From positions 20,174 through 84,173 of the forward strand of contig CAKSWU010000007.1 of the NCBI GenBank assembly GCA_934513205.1: DNA of 64,000 bases. Reading direction: 5' to 3'. The DNA is from an uncultured Faecalibacterium sp. GTDB lineage: Bacteria > Bacillota > Clostridia > Oscillospirales > Ruminococcaceae. The notes beneath the pieces were generated by a model. The model was not told the origin of the DNA. It worked only from the letters and a program-made list of their open reading frames with translations, and ran no database searches. Positions 23,597 through 32,749 of this stretch are shown here, one piece after another. Positions within the stretch are counted from its first letter, which is position 1; every line of letters begins with the position of its first letter. A program made the translations under genes and the position numbers.

Positions 23597-23625
23597 TTGC
23601 GGATTTTTCGTCCGGAGACTATAAT
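23597..23625 (+). promoter_or_regulatory. Promoter of the branched-chain amino acid uptake operon
   Basis: TTGCGG (23597-23602), 17-base spacer, TATAAT (23620-23625), followed by a leader of about 100 bases. The octamer gtgaattg occurs twice upstream (23466 and 23592); its meaning is unclear. The rest of the 23452-23734 gap holds no gene. Confidence 0.6.
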
Positions 23626-23734
23626 AGCATTACAAAACAGAGGCAAGGTCACTTTTAGAGGGGAAGGGCCTTGCTTCCGTTTTTATTCCAATTTCTATTT
23701 TTGAAACAAAAAACTCCGAAGGAGGAGATTCACA

Positions 23735-24949
23735 ATGAAAAAGATGATCTCTCGTCGCAACTTTCTGGCTGTTGCCGGTGCTGCCGCTGCAGCAGGTGTT
23801 CTGACCGCCTGCGTTGGCTCTTCCGCAAGCACTGCCGCTTCTTCTGCTTCCGGTTCCGCTGCCGCTGCCTCCGGCGACACCATCAAGGTGGGCGTTCTGG
23901 GCCCCATGACCGGCGATGTTTCCGTTTACGGTCTGGCTGTCATCAACGGCGCAAGCCTGTACCTGAAGCAGGTCAATGCAGACGGCGGTGTCAACGGCAA
24001 GCAGCTGGAGATCATCACCATGGACGAGCAGGGCGATGCGACGCAGGCTGTTACCTGCTTTACCAAGATGTGCGATCAGGGCATCACCGCTCTGGTGGGC
24101 GATGTTACCACCACCCCGACGCTGGCTATCGCTGCTGAGAGCGCAGACTACAACATGCCCATGGTCACTGCTTCCGCTACTGCAGAAGCCGTCACCTACG
24201 ATGCCGAGACCGACACCGTGAACGGGAATGTGTTCCGTGCAACCTTCACCGACCCGTTCCAGGGCATCAAGATGGCTGACTACGCTTACCAGAAGCTGGG
24301 CTACACCAAGGCAGCTGTCATCTTCCAGAAGGGCGCAGACTACAACGAGGGTCTGGCCGAGAACTTCGTGACCGAGTTTGAGAGTCTGGGCGGCACTGTC
24401 GTCGATCAGGAGACCTACTCCGAGGGCGATGTGGACTACAAGACCCAGCTGACTACCATTCTGGGCAAGGGTCCCGAGGTGGTGTTCTGCCCCAACTACT
24501 ATCAGGACGTCGGTCAGATCCTGGCACAGGCCGAAAGCATTGGCCTGACCGTTCCCTTCCTGGGCGGCGATGGCTGGGATGGTCTGGAGGGCTATGCTAC
24601 TGCCGACCAGCTGAAGGACGCCTACTTCTGCGCAAACTACGCAAAGGGCTCCAACCCCGACTTTGAGAACGCCTACAAGACCGAGTACGGCGAGGAGTAC
24701 CCCAACGGCTTCGCACCTCTGGGCTACGATGCAGCCATGACCGTGGTCTACGGCATCAAGGCTGCCGAGGAGCAGGGTCTGGAAGCCGGTTCCGATGAAT
24801 ACAAGCAGGCAGTCATCGACGCCATCGCAGGCGGCACCATCGACGGCATCACCGGCACCTTTACCTTCGATGAGCATCACAACCCGGTCAAGCAGACCGC
24901 CATCCTGTGCTTCGACGGTGCTACCCCCGTCCTGAAGGAAATGTTCTGA
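23735..24949 (+). CDS. livK: Branched-chain amino acid ABC transporter, binding lipoprotein
   Basis: 404 residues. The signal SRRNFLAVAGAAAAAGVLTAC combines a twin-arginine-like start and a lipobox (LTAC), so the mature protein would be lipid-anchored outside the membrane. A Ser/Ala linker follows, then a periplasmic-binding fold type I: IKVGVLGPMTGDVSVYG, LVGDVTTTPTLAIA, VFRATFTDPFQG. These are the Leu/Ile/Val-binding family marks, though related proteins bind other amino acids, urea or amides. GGAGGAG precedes the ATG. A stem-loop with a T run after the gene should give more binding protein than membrane components. Confidence 0.92.
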   Translation: MKKMISRRNFLAVAGAAAAAGVLTACVGSSASTAASSASGSAAAASGDTIKVGVLGPMTGDVSVYGLAVINGASLYLKQVNADGGVNGKQLEIITMDEQGDATQAVTCFTKMCDQGITALVGDVTTTPTLAIAAESADYNMPMVTASATAEAVTYDAETDTVNGNVFRATFTDPFQGIKMADYAYQKLGYTKAAVIFQKGADYNEGLAENFVTEFESLGGTVVDQETYSEGDVDYKTQLTTILGKGPEVVFCPNYYQDVGQILAQAESIGLTVPFLGGDGWDGLEGYATADQLKDAYFCANYAKGSNPDFENAYKTEYGEEYPNGFAPLGYDAAMTVVYGIKAAEEQGLEAGSDEYKQAVIDAIAGGTIDGITGTFTFDEHHNPVKQTAILCFDGATPVLKEMF

Positions 24950-25011
24950 TCCTGCCCCAAAACGTGCACCGGCGTGCACTTGCAGAGCAGCCGCGAACCA
25001 GATGACCCATT

Positions 25012-25060
25012 GCGGAGACCGCCGAAACAGCTTTCTGCTGGGGCGGCTCCGCTTTTTTGG
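25012..25060 (+). terminator. Intercistronic attenuating terminator after livK
   Basis: gcggagaccgcc (from 25012) pairs with ggcggctccgc (ending 25052) with one bulge, then tttttt. It lies inside an operon, so it is probably partial. Confidence 0.7.
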
Positions 25061-25117
25061 TAAAAAAGTGTCCATAAAAGGCGCATCGTGCGCCGCAAAG
25101 AAAGGAAGTATCCATCC

Positions 25118-25996
25118 ATGACAGTGTTCTTCAGCCAGCTGATCAACGGTTTGTCCCTTGGCAGCATCTATGCACTGATCGCGCTGGGCTACAGCATGGT
25201 GTACGGCATCATCCTGCTGCTGAACTTTGCCCACGGCGATGTCATCATGGTGGGCGCGTACATGTCCTGGTTCGTGATGAACCAGCTGGGTCTTGGCCCG
25301 GTCACCGCTGTGTGCGCCACCATCATCACCTGCACCCTGCTGGGCGTCGTGATCGAAAAGATCGCCTACACCCCCCTGCGCGGCGCGCCCCGCATCTCTC
25401 TGCTGATCACCGCCATCGGTGTGTCCTTCTTTCTGGAGTACACCGCAGAGCTGATCCTTGGCTCGGGTGCAAAGGTCATCCCGCCCTACTACACCAACAA
25501 GACCTTCAAGCTGGGCAGTGTGCCGCTGGGTCTCACCGCCATCGTCACCCTGCTGGTCACGGTGTTGTCCATGCTGGCGCTGACCTTCCTGGTGCAAAAG
25601 ACCAAGCTTGGCAAGGCCATGCGCGCCGTCTCGGAGGATATGGATGCCGCCCGTCTGATGGGCATCAACGTCAACAGCACCATCTCCTTCACCTTTGCAG
25701 TGGGCTCGGCGCTGGCGGGCATCGGCAGCGTGCTGTACTGCTGCTCCTACCCGCAGGCTACCCCCACCATGGGCTCCATGCTGGGCCTGAAGGCCTTTGT
25801 CGCCGCCGTGCTGGGCGGCATCGGTTCCATCCCGGGTGCCATGATCGGCGGCATCGCCATCGGCCTGTGCGAGTGCTTCGTTTCCGCCATCGGTCTTTCT
25901 GCATGGAAGGACGCTGTCACATTTGCCATCCTGATCATCGTGCTGCTGGTCAAGCCCACAGGCTTCCTTGGCCGCAAGGTGCAGGAAAAGGTGTAA
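25118..25996 (+). CDS. livH: Branched-chain amino acid ABC transporter permease LivH
   Basis: 292 residues with about eight helices. LNFAHGDVIMVGAYMSW and the C-terminal GLKAFVAAVLGGIGSIPGAMIGG (split here by family: GGIGSIPGAMIGG) are typical of LivH. The cytoplasmic loop TKLGKAMRAVSEDMDAARLM contacts the ATPase. ATG 25118 is preferred because AAAGGAAG lies just upstream; an ATG 10 codons earlier has none. It pairs with LivM to form the channel. Confidence 0.93.
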   Translation: MTVFFSQLINGLSLGSIYALIALGYSMVYGIILLLNFAHGDVIMVGAYMSWFVMNQLGLGPVTAVCATIITCTLLGVVIEKIAYTPLRGAPRISLLITAIGVSFFLEYTAELILGSGAKVIPPYYTNKTFKLGSVPLGLTAIVTLLVTVLSMLALTFLVQKTKLGKAMRAVSEDMDAARLMGINVNSTISFTFAVGSALAGIGSVLYCCSYPQATPTMGSMLGLKAFVAAVLGGIGSIPGAMIGGIAIGLCECFVSAIGLSAWKDAVTFAILIIVLLVKPTGFLGRKVQEKV

Positions 25997-26009
25997 GGAG
26001 GGCATAACG

Positions 26010-27035
26010 ATGAAAACAAATCGCAAAACGCTCAAAATGCCCGTGCGCTACCTGATGAACGCCGTGCTGGTGGCACTGCTGTTCGTGGGGCTGTCCTTTC
26101 TGACCCAGAACGTGCTGTCCACCTACCAGAACAAGGTGCTGCTGACCGTGGGCATCAACATCATTCTGGCTGTGTCGCTGAACGTTGCCACCGGCTATCT
26201 GGGACAGCTGCCGCTGGGCCACGCCGGTTTCATGGCAGTGGGTGCTTACACCTGTGCCCTGTTCACCAAGTATTCCAATCTGCCCAAAGGTGCCGCCTTT
26301 GTCATCGGTCTGGCATTGGCATGGGTCATGGCCGGGCTGTTCGGTGTGCTCATCGGCATCCCCGCCCTGCGTCTGACCGGCGACTATCTGGCCATCCTGA
26401 CGCTGGGCTTTGGCGAGATCATCCGCATCACCCTGAACAACATTGATGATGTGCTGGGCTTTAAGCTGTTCTACGGTGCCAAGGGCCTGAAGAACATCCC
26501 CAAATACTCCAACTACTGGAACGTGTTCCTGTGCGTGGTCATTACCTGCTTTTTGATCCACGCCATGATGAAGAGCCGTCACGGACGCGCCGTGCTGGCC
26601 ATCCGTGACAACGAGATCGCCGCCGAAAGCTGCGGCATCCAGACCACCTACTACAAGGTGATGGCCTTTGCCTTCTCCGCCGCCTTTGCGGGTCTGGCCG
26701 GCGGTCTGTACGCCTGCTATCTGGGCGTTCTGGATCCCTCCACCTTCGGCTTTATGAAGTCCATCGAAATTCTGGTCATGGTGGTGCTGGGCGGCATGGG
26801 CTCCATGCTGGGCTCCATCCTGTCCGCGACCGTGCTGACCATCCTGCCCGAGGCCACCCGCAGCTTTGACAGCTACCGCATGGTGGTCTACTCGCTGGTT
26901 CTGATCCTGATGATGATCTTCCGTCCGGGCGGTCTGCTGGGCAGCTATGACTTCTCCATGAGCCGCATCGTGGAAAAAGCCATGAACGGCGAACTGTTCC
27001 GCAAGAAAGCAAAGGAGGGCAAAGACCATGAGTGA
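26010..27035 (+). CDS. livM: Branched-chain amino acid ABC transporter permease LivM
   Basis: 341 residues, about nine helices. Marks: LSLNVATGYLGQLPLGHAGF near the first third, RLTGDYLAILTLGFGEIIRI, and the ATPase-contact loop SRHGRAVLAIRDNEIAAESC. AAGGAGG precedes ATG 26010, 13 bases after livH. Its end overlaps livG by 8 bases. Confidence 0.93.
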   Translation: MKTNRKTLKMPVRYLMNAVLVALLFVGLSFLTQNVLSTYQNKVLLTVGINIILAVSLNVATGYLGQLPLGHAGFMAVGAYTCALFTKYSNLPKGAAFVIGLALAWVMAGLFGVLIGIPALRLTGDYLAILTLGFGEIIRITLNNIDDVLGFKLFYGAKGLKNIPKYSNYWNVFLCVVITCFLIHAMMKSRHGRAVLAIRDNEIAAESCGIQTTYYKVMAFAFSAAFAGLAGGLYACYLGVLDPSTFGFMKSIEILVMVVLGGMGSMLGSILSATVLTILPEATRSFDSYRMVVYSLVLILMMIFRPGGLLGSYDFSMSRIVEKAMNGELFRKKAKEGKDHE

Positions 27036-27867
27036 ATTTCAGACCAAGCTGCACAGCGTGCCCTCCGGCGGCTTTCTGACCGACCGCGACAAGGACAAAA
27101 AGCCCATTTTGGACGTGCGTGAGCTGGGCATCGACTTCGGCGGTCTGACCGCCGTGGACGGCTTCAACCTGATGATCGGCCGCAACGAGATCAGCGGCCT
27201 GATCGGCCCCAACGGCGCAGGCAAGACCACCGTGTTCAACCTGCTCACCAACGTCTACCAGCCCACCCGCGGCTCCATCCTGATCGACGGCATGCCCACC
27301 GCCGGCAAAAAGACCTATCAGGTCAACCGCATGGGCGTGGCCCGCACCTTCCAGAACATCCGTCTGTTCAAGGAGCTGAGCGTCATCGACAACATCAAGG
27401 TGGGTCTGCACGAGTCCATGAAGTACAATCTGGCTTCCTCCCTGATCCGCCTGCCCAATTACTGGAAGGAAGAGAAGAAGTGCACCGAGCGTGCACTGGA
27501 GCTGCTGGACATCTTCCACATGGCAGACCTTGCCAACACACAGGCCGGCAGCCTGCCCTACGGCGCACAGCGGCGTTTGGAGATCATGCGCGCACTGGCT
27601 ACCAGCCCGAAGCTTCTGCTGCTGGACGAGCCCGCCGCCGGCATGAACCCTTCCGAGACTGCCGAACTGACCGAGACCATCCGCCGCATCCGCGACGAGT
27701 TCAACATTGCCGTGCTGCTCATCGAGCACGACATGAGCCTTGTCATGGGCATCTGCGAGGGCATTGCGGTGCTGAACTTCGGCCGCATCATTGCCAAGGG
27801 CACCCCGGACGAGATCCGCAACAATCCCCAGGTCATCGAGGCCTATCTGGGCAAGAAGGAGGGCTGA
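27028..27867 (+). CDS. livG: Branched-chain amino acid ABC transporter ATPase LivG
   Basis: 279 residues. Walker A GPNGAGKTT near residue 57, signature SLPYGAQRRLEIMRAL, Walker B KLLLLDEPAAGMNP and the switch His in LIEHDM. The longer LivG-type form and the stretch GVARTFQNIRLFKELS identify it. An unusual 27-residue N-terminal extension precedes the ATPase domain. AAGGAGG lies upstream inside livM. Confidence 0.94.
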   Translation: MSEFQTKLHSVPSGGFLTDRDKDKKPILDVRELGIDFGGLTAVDGFNLMIGRNEISGLIGPNGAGKTTVFNLLTNVYQPTRGSILIDGMPTAGKKTYQVNRMGVARTFQNIRLFKELSVIDNIKVGLHESMKYNLASSLIRLPNYWKEEKKCTERALELLDIFHMADLANTQAGSLPYGAQRRLEIMRALATSPKLLLLDEPAAGMNPSETAELTETIRRIRDEFNIAVLLIEHDMSLVMGICEGIAVLNFGRIIAKGTPDEIRNNPQVIEAYLGKKEG

Positions 27868-27870
27868 CAA

Positions 27871-28584
27871 ATGGCTGATACATTCCTGAAAGTGGACGGC
27901 ATCAACGTCTACTACGGCAACATCCACGCCGTGAAGGATATCTCCTTCGAGGTGAATCAGGGCGAGATCGTCACCCTGATCGGTGCAAACGGCGCGGGCA
28001 AATCCACCACCCTGAAAACCATCTCCGGCCTGCTGAAGCCCCGCACCGGCGATGTGCTGTACAAGGGCAAAAGCATCAAGGGCGTGCGCGCCCACAAGAT
28101 CGTGGAAAGCGGTCTTGCGCAGGTGCCGGAGGGACGGCATGTGTTCCTGCACATGACAGTGGACGAGAACCTTGACATGGGTGCCTACACCCAGCCCGCC
28201 TCCACCATTGCCGCCAACAAGGAAAAGGTGTTCACCCTCTTCCCCCGCCTGAAGGAGCGCCGCAGGCAGCTGGCGGGCACCATGTCCGGCGGCGAGCAGC
28301 AGATGCTGGCCATGGGCCGTGCCCTGATGAGCAATGCCTCCATGCTGATGCTGGACGAGCCCTCCATGGGCCTTTCGCCGCTGCTGGTGCAGGAGATCTT
28401 TGACATCATCCGCGACATTCACAAGGAGGGCATGACCATCCTGCTGGTGGAGCAGAACGCGCAGATGGCGCTTTCGGTGGCTGACCGCGCCTATGTCCTC
28501 GAGACCGGACGTGTAGTCATGGAGGGCACCGGTGCCGAGCTGCTGTCCAACGAGCGGGTCCGCAGCGCCTATCTGGGCGGGTAA
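27871..28584 (+). CDS. livF: Branched-chain amino acid ABC transporter ATPase LivF
   Basis: 237 residues. Walker A GANGAGKSTT near residue 42, GLAQVPEGRHVF typical of LivF, signature MSGGEQQMLAMGRAL, Walker B LMLDEPSMGLSP, switch region LLVEQN. It starts 3 bases after the livG stop, ends the operon and is followed by a terminator. Confidence 0.95.
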   Translation: MADTFLKVDGINVYYGNIHAVKDISFEVNQGEIVTLIGANGAGKSTTLKTISGLLKPRTGDVLYKGKSIKGVRAHKIVESGLAQVPEGRHVFLHMTVDENLDMGAYTQPASTIAANKEKVFTLFPRLKERRRQLAGTMSGGEQQMLAMGRALMSNASMLMLDEPSMGLSPLLVQEIFDIIRDIHKEGMTILLVEQNAQMALSVADRAYVLETGRVVMEGTGAELLSNERVRSAYLGG

Positions 28585-28596
28585 ATGTTCCATAAA

Positions 28597-28650
28597 GCCA
28601 AAAAAAGAGAGTCGAAATTCTTCGTTCAAGAATTTCGGCTCTCTTTTTGG
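28597..28650. terminator. Bidirectional terminator
   Basis: A long stem built from aaaaagagag and cgaaattctt, with complements aagaatttcg and ctctcttttt around cgttc, lies between livF and the converging XRE regulator. Confidence 0.85.
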
Positions 28651-28651
28651 C

Positions 28652-28885
28652 TTATTGCGTTGCTTTCGGGTATCGCTTCGGACAATCTGTTTCCCCCAAA
28701 AGGTAATCAACGCTCACATCATAAAATCGCGCCAGCGGAACCAGCACCTCTGCCGTCAATTGCTGGATGCCCGTTTCAATATAGCTGTATTTGCGCTGTG
28801 TAATACCTATTTTCTCCGCTACCTGCTGCTGGGTATAATCATGATCTTCCCGCAGGTCTTTCAAGCGATTTCTATTCATCTCCAT
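28652..28885 (-). CDS. XRE-family transcriptional regulator (second module)
   Basis: 77 residues, a Cro/C1-type helix-turn-helix only: RLKDLREDHDYTQQQVAEKI, ITQRKYSYIETGIQQLTAEV, then LARFYDVSVDYLLGETD. It resembles the regulator at 9610 over the HTH (both have LKDLRED/LRDLRED and YDVSVDY). GGGAGG is 10 bases before ATG 28885. It is divergent from a lipoprotein gene whose promoter spacer holds a perfect palindrome, the likely binding site. Confidence 0.88.
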   Translation of the reverse strand: MEMNRNRLKDLREDHDYTQQQVAEKIGITQRKYSYIETGIQQLTAEVLVPLARFYDVSVDYLLGETDCPKRYPKATQ

Positions 28886-28932
28886 TCATCTCGGCCTCCC
28901 GTTTTTAGGATAGCCTAGATGAAATCCGTCTA

Positions 28933-28961
28933 TTGACTTTTAGATAAATATTATCTATAAT
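28933..28961 (+). promoter_or_regulatory. Promoter with embedded palindromic operator
   Basis: TTGACT (28933-28938), 17-base spacer, TATAAT (28956-28961). The perfect palindrome tagataa-ata-ttatcta (28941-28957) fills the spacer and touches the -10, a classic repressor position. Confidence 0.75.
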
Positions 28962-29002
28962 TTGATTATGCAGTATTCTTTTTAATTGTGAGGTACAAAA
29001 TC

Positions 29003-30019
29003 ATGAAAAGACGAACTTTTTTGCAGCTTTCGCCCGCAGTTTTCGCACTTCCGATTTCTTTAAGTTTGTCGGCTTGTAGTGGTTCTAAGACAGCCTCCCG
29101 TCCGGCAGCCAGTACGGCAGCATCAATTTCTTCTACTGCGGATACTGATAGCATCACAGATGACGTTGATGAAATATACTCTGAACTTGGATTGACATTA
29201 GAAGAAGCCAAAGCGTCCTCTGATACAGTCTTTATTCTCCGCAATGGATTGTTTTATTCGCTTTCAAAGCCTCTTTTTTGTCGTCCTATCTCTAGAAAAG
29301 GTGAAAAATCTTATGCCGTCACATATGATGAGGAAGCCTATCAGAGGACGCTATCCGTGGATTCTCCTGAAACGAACAATGCTACTCTTTTTGATGGCGA
29401 TCAATTAGTCTATGTTTCTTCCGATTCGCTTCCTGACTCCATTCAGTTTGCCCCTCTTACAAGCACCGGCTATACACTACCTCTTGTATTTCACGGTAAC
29501 CCAAAACGTGGCACGTTCAACAATATTTCCACTGTTACGCATACATTCTCCTATTATGAACCTACCTATCAGGCTCCAGAATCCTATATGGAGCATACGT
29601 TGTATGAGTCTGATGATTTTCTAATCAATGGATTGACACTGGCTGAATATACCGCTGCAAACTCGATGATTACTATTGATTATGACGATACTAGTTCTGT
29701 GGATCCAGAGGCCATTTATATTGTCGATTTGACAGACTATGTTACTCTTAAAGATAACAGTTTCATACTCCAAGAAAAAAATGACCACAATGTGGTCACC
29801 ATTTCCTTTTATACTGGAACAGATTACCATGAAATTACGCTTGAAGCAACCTGCGTGTTTTTTACATTTGACCCCAGTTCTGCGATTACCTGCAACATCC
29901 AGAAAACCAAAGACGGTTACGCAGTAATCGATACCAGCTCCCTTTCGCATTTTGAAAATTATGTGGTTGCATACGGTCCGAACTGTGCACCTTTTTCTAT
30001 TCTCACACGGGAAAACTAA
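29003..30019 (+). CDS. Putative lipoprotein of unknown function, AT-rich
   Basis: 338 residues. The signal MKRRTFLQLSPAVFALPISL leads to a lipobox LSAC, so the mature protein should be anchored outside the membrane. A Ser/Ala/Thr linker follows, similar to that of the protein at 10070, then about 290 residues of polar, Tyr- and Asp-rich sequence with beta character (HTFSYYEPTYQAPESYMEHT). No known domain recognised. GTGAGG lies 10 bases before ATG 29003. Codon use is clearly more AT-rich than in the genes on either side, suggesting a recent arrival together with its divergent regulator. Confidence 0.75.
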   Translation: MKRRTFLQLSPAVFALPISLSLSACSGSKTASRPAASTAASISSTADTDSITDDVDEIYSELGLTLEEAKASSDTVFILRNGLFYSLSKPLFCRPISRKGEKSYAVTYDEEAYQRTLSVDSPETNNATLFDGDQLVYVSSDSLPDSIQFAPLTSTGYTLPLVFHGNPKRGTFNNISTVTHTFSYYEPTYQAPESYMEHTLYESDDFLINGLTLAEYTAANSMITIDYDDTSSVDPEAIYIVDLTDYVTLKDNSFILQEKNDHNVVTISFYTGTDYHEITLEATCVFFTFDPSSAITCNIQKTKDGYAVIDTSSLSHFENYVVAYGPNCAPFSILTREN

Positions 30020-30130
30020 CCGCAGCCTCTTTACATCCTCTCGAAAGTGTGTCATAATTTATCGTATTAAAGGGACGTGCTTTCATCTGGCAACTCGGTC
30101 AGTATGGAGAGCAAGAGAGGGGTAAACGTT

Positions 30131-31144
30131 ATGAGCAAGACCATCATTCCGGAAAACTACACGCCCGCGCTGAACCTGTACGACACGCAGCGCGCCATCG
30201 GCACCGTGAAGCGGCTGTTTGCCGACACGCTGTGCGCCACCATGAAGCTGTACCGGGTGTCCGCACCGCTGTTTCTGGAGGCATCCACCGGCCTGAACGA
30301 CGACCTGAATGGCGTGGAGCGCAAGGTCTCCTTTGACCTCAAAGACAGCGGCATCGAAGCACAGGTGGTGCAGTCGCTGGCAAAGTGGAAGCGCAAGGCT
30401 CTGAAGGACTACGACTTTCATGTGGGCAAGGGTCTGTACTGCGACATGAACGCCATCCGCCGGGACGAAGAGATGGACAACCTCCACTCGGTTTATGTGG
30501 ACCAGTGGGACTGGGAAAAGGTCATCCGCGAGGAGGACCGCAACGAGGCTTACCTGAAGAGCGTGGTGCGCTCCATCGTGTCTGCGGTGTGCGCCACCGA
30601 GATGAACCTGCACGCCATGTTCCCCCAGCTGCAGGACCTGCCCCTGCACAGCTCCAACGTTACCTTTATCACCTCGCAGGAGCTGGAGGACCTGTACCCG
30701 GACCTGACCCCCAAAGAGCGTGAGAACGCCTTTGTGAAGGAGAACGGCACCACCTTCCTGATGAAGATCGGTGCTCCCCTGCGCAGCGGCAAACCCCATG
30801 ATGGACGCGCTCCCGACTACGACGACTGGGACCTGAACGGCGACCTGCTGTTCTGGAACGACCCGCTGCAGTGCAGCTACGAGCTGAGCAGCATGGGCAT
30901 CCGGGTCAGCCCGGAGAGCATGGACCGCCAGCTGACCATGGCAGGCTGCGACGACCGCCGCACGCTGCCCTTCCACAAGGCCGTGCTGAACGGCGAACTG
31001 CCCTATTCCATCGGCGGCGGCATTGGTCAGAGCCGTCTGTGCATGCTGCTGCTGGGCAGTGCCCACATTGGCGAGGTGCAGGCCAGCGTCTGGGACGCCG
31101 CCACCCGCGAAGCCTGTGCCAAGGCCGGCATCCCGCTGCTGTGA
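30131..31144 (+). CDS. asnA: Aspartate--ammonia ligase (asparagine synthetase A)
   Basis: 337 residues. It makes asparagine from aspartate, ammonia and ATP. The fold is that of class II tRNA synthetases: YDTQRAIGTVKRLFADTL near the N-terminus, ASTGLNDDLNGVERKVSFD, and the C-terminal motif 3 SIGGGIGQSRLCMLLL. The middle region KGLYCDMNAIRRDEEMDNLH is characteristic of AsnA. GAGGGG precedes ATG 30131. The 110-base gap upstream is too short for a T-box leader and none is seen. Confidence 0.96.
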   Translation: MSKTIIPENYTPALNLYDTQRAIGTVKRLFADTLCATMKLYRVSAPLFLEASTGLNDDLNGVERKVSFDLKDSGIEAQVVQSLAKWKRKALKDYDFHVGKGLYCDMNAIRRDEEMDNLHSVYVDQWDWEKVIREEDRNEAYLKSVVRSIVSAVCATEMNLHAMFPQLQDLPLHSSNVTFITSQELEDLYPDLTPKERENAFVKENGTTFLMKIGAPLRSGKPHDGRAPDYDDWDLNGDLLFWNDPLQCSYELSSMGIRVSPESMDRQLTMAGCDDRRTLPFHKAVLNGELPYSIGGGIGQSRLCMLLLGSAHIGEVQASVWDAATREACAKAGIPLL

Positions 31145-31181
31145 CCGCCTGAAGATAAGAACAAGGGGTCTTTATAGGCCC

Positions 31182-31233
31182 AATAAGCACAAGAGCCGCT
31201 GCACCTTATATGCAGCGGCTCTTGTGCTTATTT
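31182..31233. terminator. Bidirectional terminator between asnA and the CBS membrane gene
   Basis: A perfect stem of about 20 bp (cacaagagccgctgca and complement, extended by aataag/cttatt) with loop ccttata. The stop codon of the minus gene lies in its right arm. Confidence 0.88.
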
Positions 31234-32553
31234 AGAAGTCATGCGGCCAAAATGGCCTTTATCCTCTTCGTCCTTTTTGGAGTCGGGCTTTTCCGCCGGG
31301 GTCAGACGCACCTCGGTCACACGGCGCTTGGCGGTGCGGGTGACCACGCCGTCGTAGCCGCCCAGCGTAAAGCGGTCGCCCACTTTGGGCAGACGGCAGG
31401 TCTTTTCCTGCACCAGACCGTTGACGGTGTTGGAGTCGATGTCCTCGTCCTCCTGCAGACCCAGCCGCTCATACAGGTCATCCACGCCGGCGCTGCCCAG
31501 CACGATCCAGCTGCCGTCCGACTGCTTGCGGAAGTCCTCGGTCACCTCGTCGTGCTCATCCCAGATCTCGCCTACCAGCTCCTCCAGAATGTCCTCCAGC
31601 GTGATGATGCCCTCGGTGCCGCCGTACTCGTCCACCACCACAGCCATGTGATGGTGCTGCTCGCGCAGGGTGCGCAGCAGCTGGGAGATCTGGGTGGAGC
31701 CGGTGGTGTAGAGGGTGGGCTTGACCAGATCCTCCAGCTTGGTCTCCTTTTTCAGGCGTGCCATGTAGAAGTCCTTTTCATGTACCACACCGATGATATT
31801 ATCAATGGTGTCGTGGTACACCGGCAGACGGGAGTAGCCGGACTCCGCAAAGGTCTGTGCCACCTCTTCCAGCGGCAGATCATCCTCCACCGCGATCACA
31901 TCCACGCGGGGCGTGAGGATCTCTTCCACCTCCACATCGTCGAACTCGATGGCGCTGCGGATGAGCTGGCTCTCCCGGTCGGTCAGCTCGCCATCGTTCT
32001 CGGCCTCGCTGACCATGGTCATCAGCTCCCCCTCGGTGATGGTGTCCTCCTCGGTGCTGTGGACAAAGTGCCCCAACAGGCGCTTCCACTGGGTGAACAG
32101 CCATGTCAGTGGGGTGAACAGGATCAGCAGCAGGTTCAAAAAGGGAGACACCGCCGTGGCAACCGTCTCCGGCATCTCCTTTGCAAGGCTCTTGGGAGTC
32201 ACCTCGCCAAAGATCAGCACCACAATGGTCAGCACGAAGGTGGACACCGTCGCGCCCCGCTCCGGGTCCAGCAGGCGGGTGAACAGCACTGTGCCAATGG
32301 ATGCTGCGGCAATGTTGACGATATTGTTGCCGATGAGGATGGTGGAGAGCAGCTTGTCGTACTTTTCCGACATAGCCAGCACGCGGGCTGCTGCCGAATC
32401 GCCGTCCTCAGCACGGCTTTTCAGGCGGATCTGGTTCAGGGAAGAAAATGCGGTCTCAGAGGCGGAGAAAAAGGCAGAGAATGCCACCAATACTACCAGC
32501 GCTGCGAGAAGCGTAATACTGCCATCGTCCATAAAAAGGGAAATCACACTCAA
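31228..32553 (-). CDS. CNNM/CBS-domain membrane protein (hemolysin-C-like transporter)
   Basis: About 441 residues. N-terminal CNNM (DUF21) membrane domain with FSAFFSASETAFSSLNQIRL and LIGNNIVNIAAASIG, then two CBS motifs (EEILTPRVDVIAVEDD; VHEKDFYMARLKKE with VVVDEYGGTEGIITLEDILE) and a C-terminal CorC/HlyC domain. Relatives handle divalent cations such as magnesium; the name hemolysin is historical. The start is uncertain: TTG 32553 has a distant GAGGGG, while ATG 32532 (MDDGS) fits the family's N-terminus but has no clear ribosome site. Monocistronic. Confidence 0.9.
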   Translation of the reverse strand: MSVISLFMDDGSITLLAALVVLVAFSAFFSASETAFSSLNQIRLKSRAEDGDSAAARVLAMSEKYDKLLSTILIGNNIVNIAAASIGTVLFTRLLDPERGATVSTFVLTIVVLIFGEVTPKSLAKEMPETVATAVSPFLNLLLILFTPLTWLFTQWKRLLGHFVHSTEEDTITEGELMTMVSEAENDGELTDRESQLIRSAIEFDDVEVEEILTPRVDVIAVEDDLPLEEVAQTFAESGYSRLPVYHDTIDNIIGVVHEKDFYMARLKKETKLEDLVKPTLYTTGSTQISQLLRTLREQHHHMAVVVDEYGGTEGIITLEDILEELVGEIWDEHDEVTEDFRKQSDGSWIVLGSAGVDDLYERLGLQEDEDIDSNTVNGLVQEKTCRLPKVGDRFTLGGYDGVVTRTAKRRVTEVRLTPAEKPDSKKDEEDKGHFGRMTSK

Positions 32554-32749
32554 CTTTCTGTTTTAATTTGCCCCTCTTCGGCTACGTACCGGAGAGTTTT
32601 TTGCCTATATTTTCTTACATACAAAAATGTGCTTTCCATCGTTGCCATTTCCACGATGAAAAGCACATCAATGTTACTTTTTATAATAGCATATTCTGCA
32701 CACGGGTGCAAGCTTTTGGCCTGTTCCCACTGTACAAAACCGGTAAATT

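Noticed and set aside
30020..30130. An Asn T-box before asnA
   Set aside because: The gap is only about 110 bases and has no T-box sequence or terminator.
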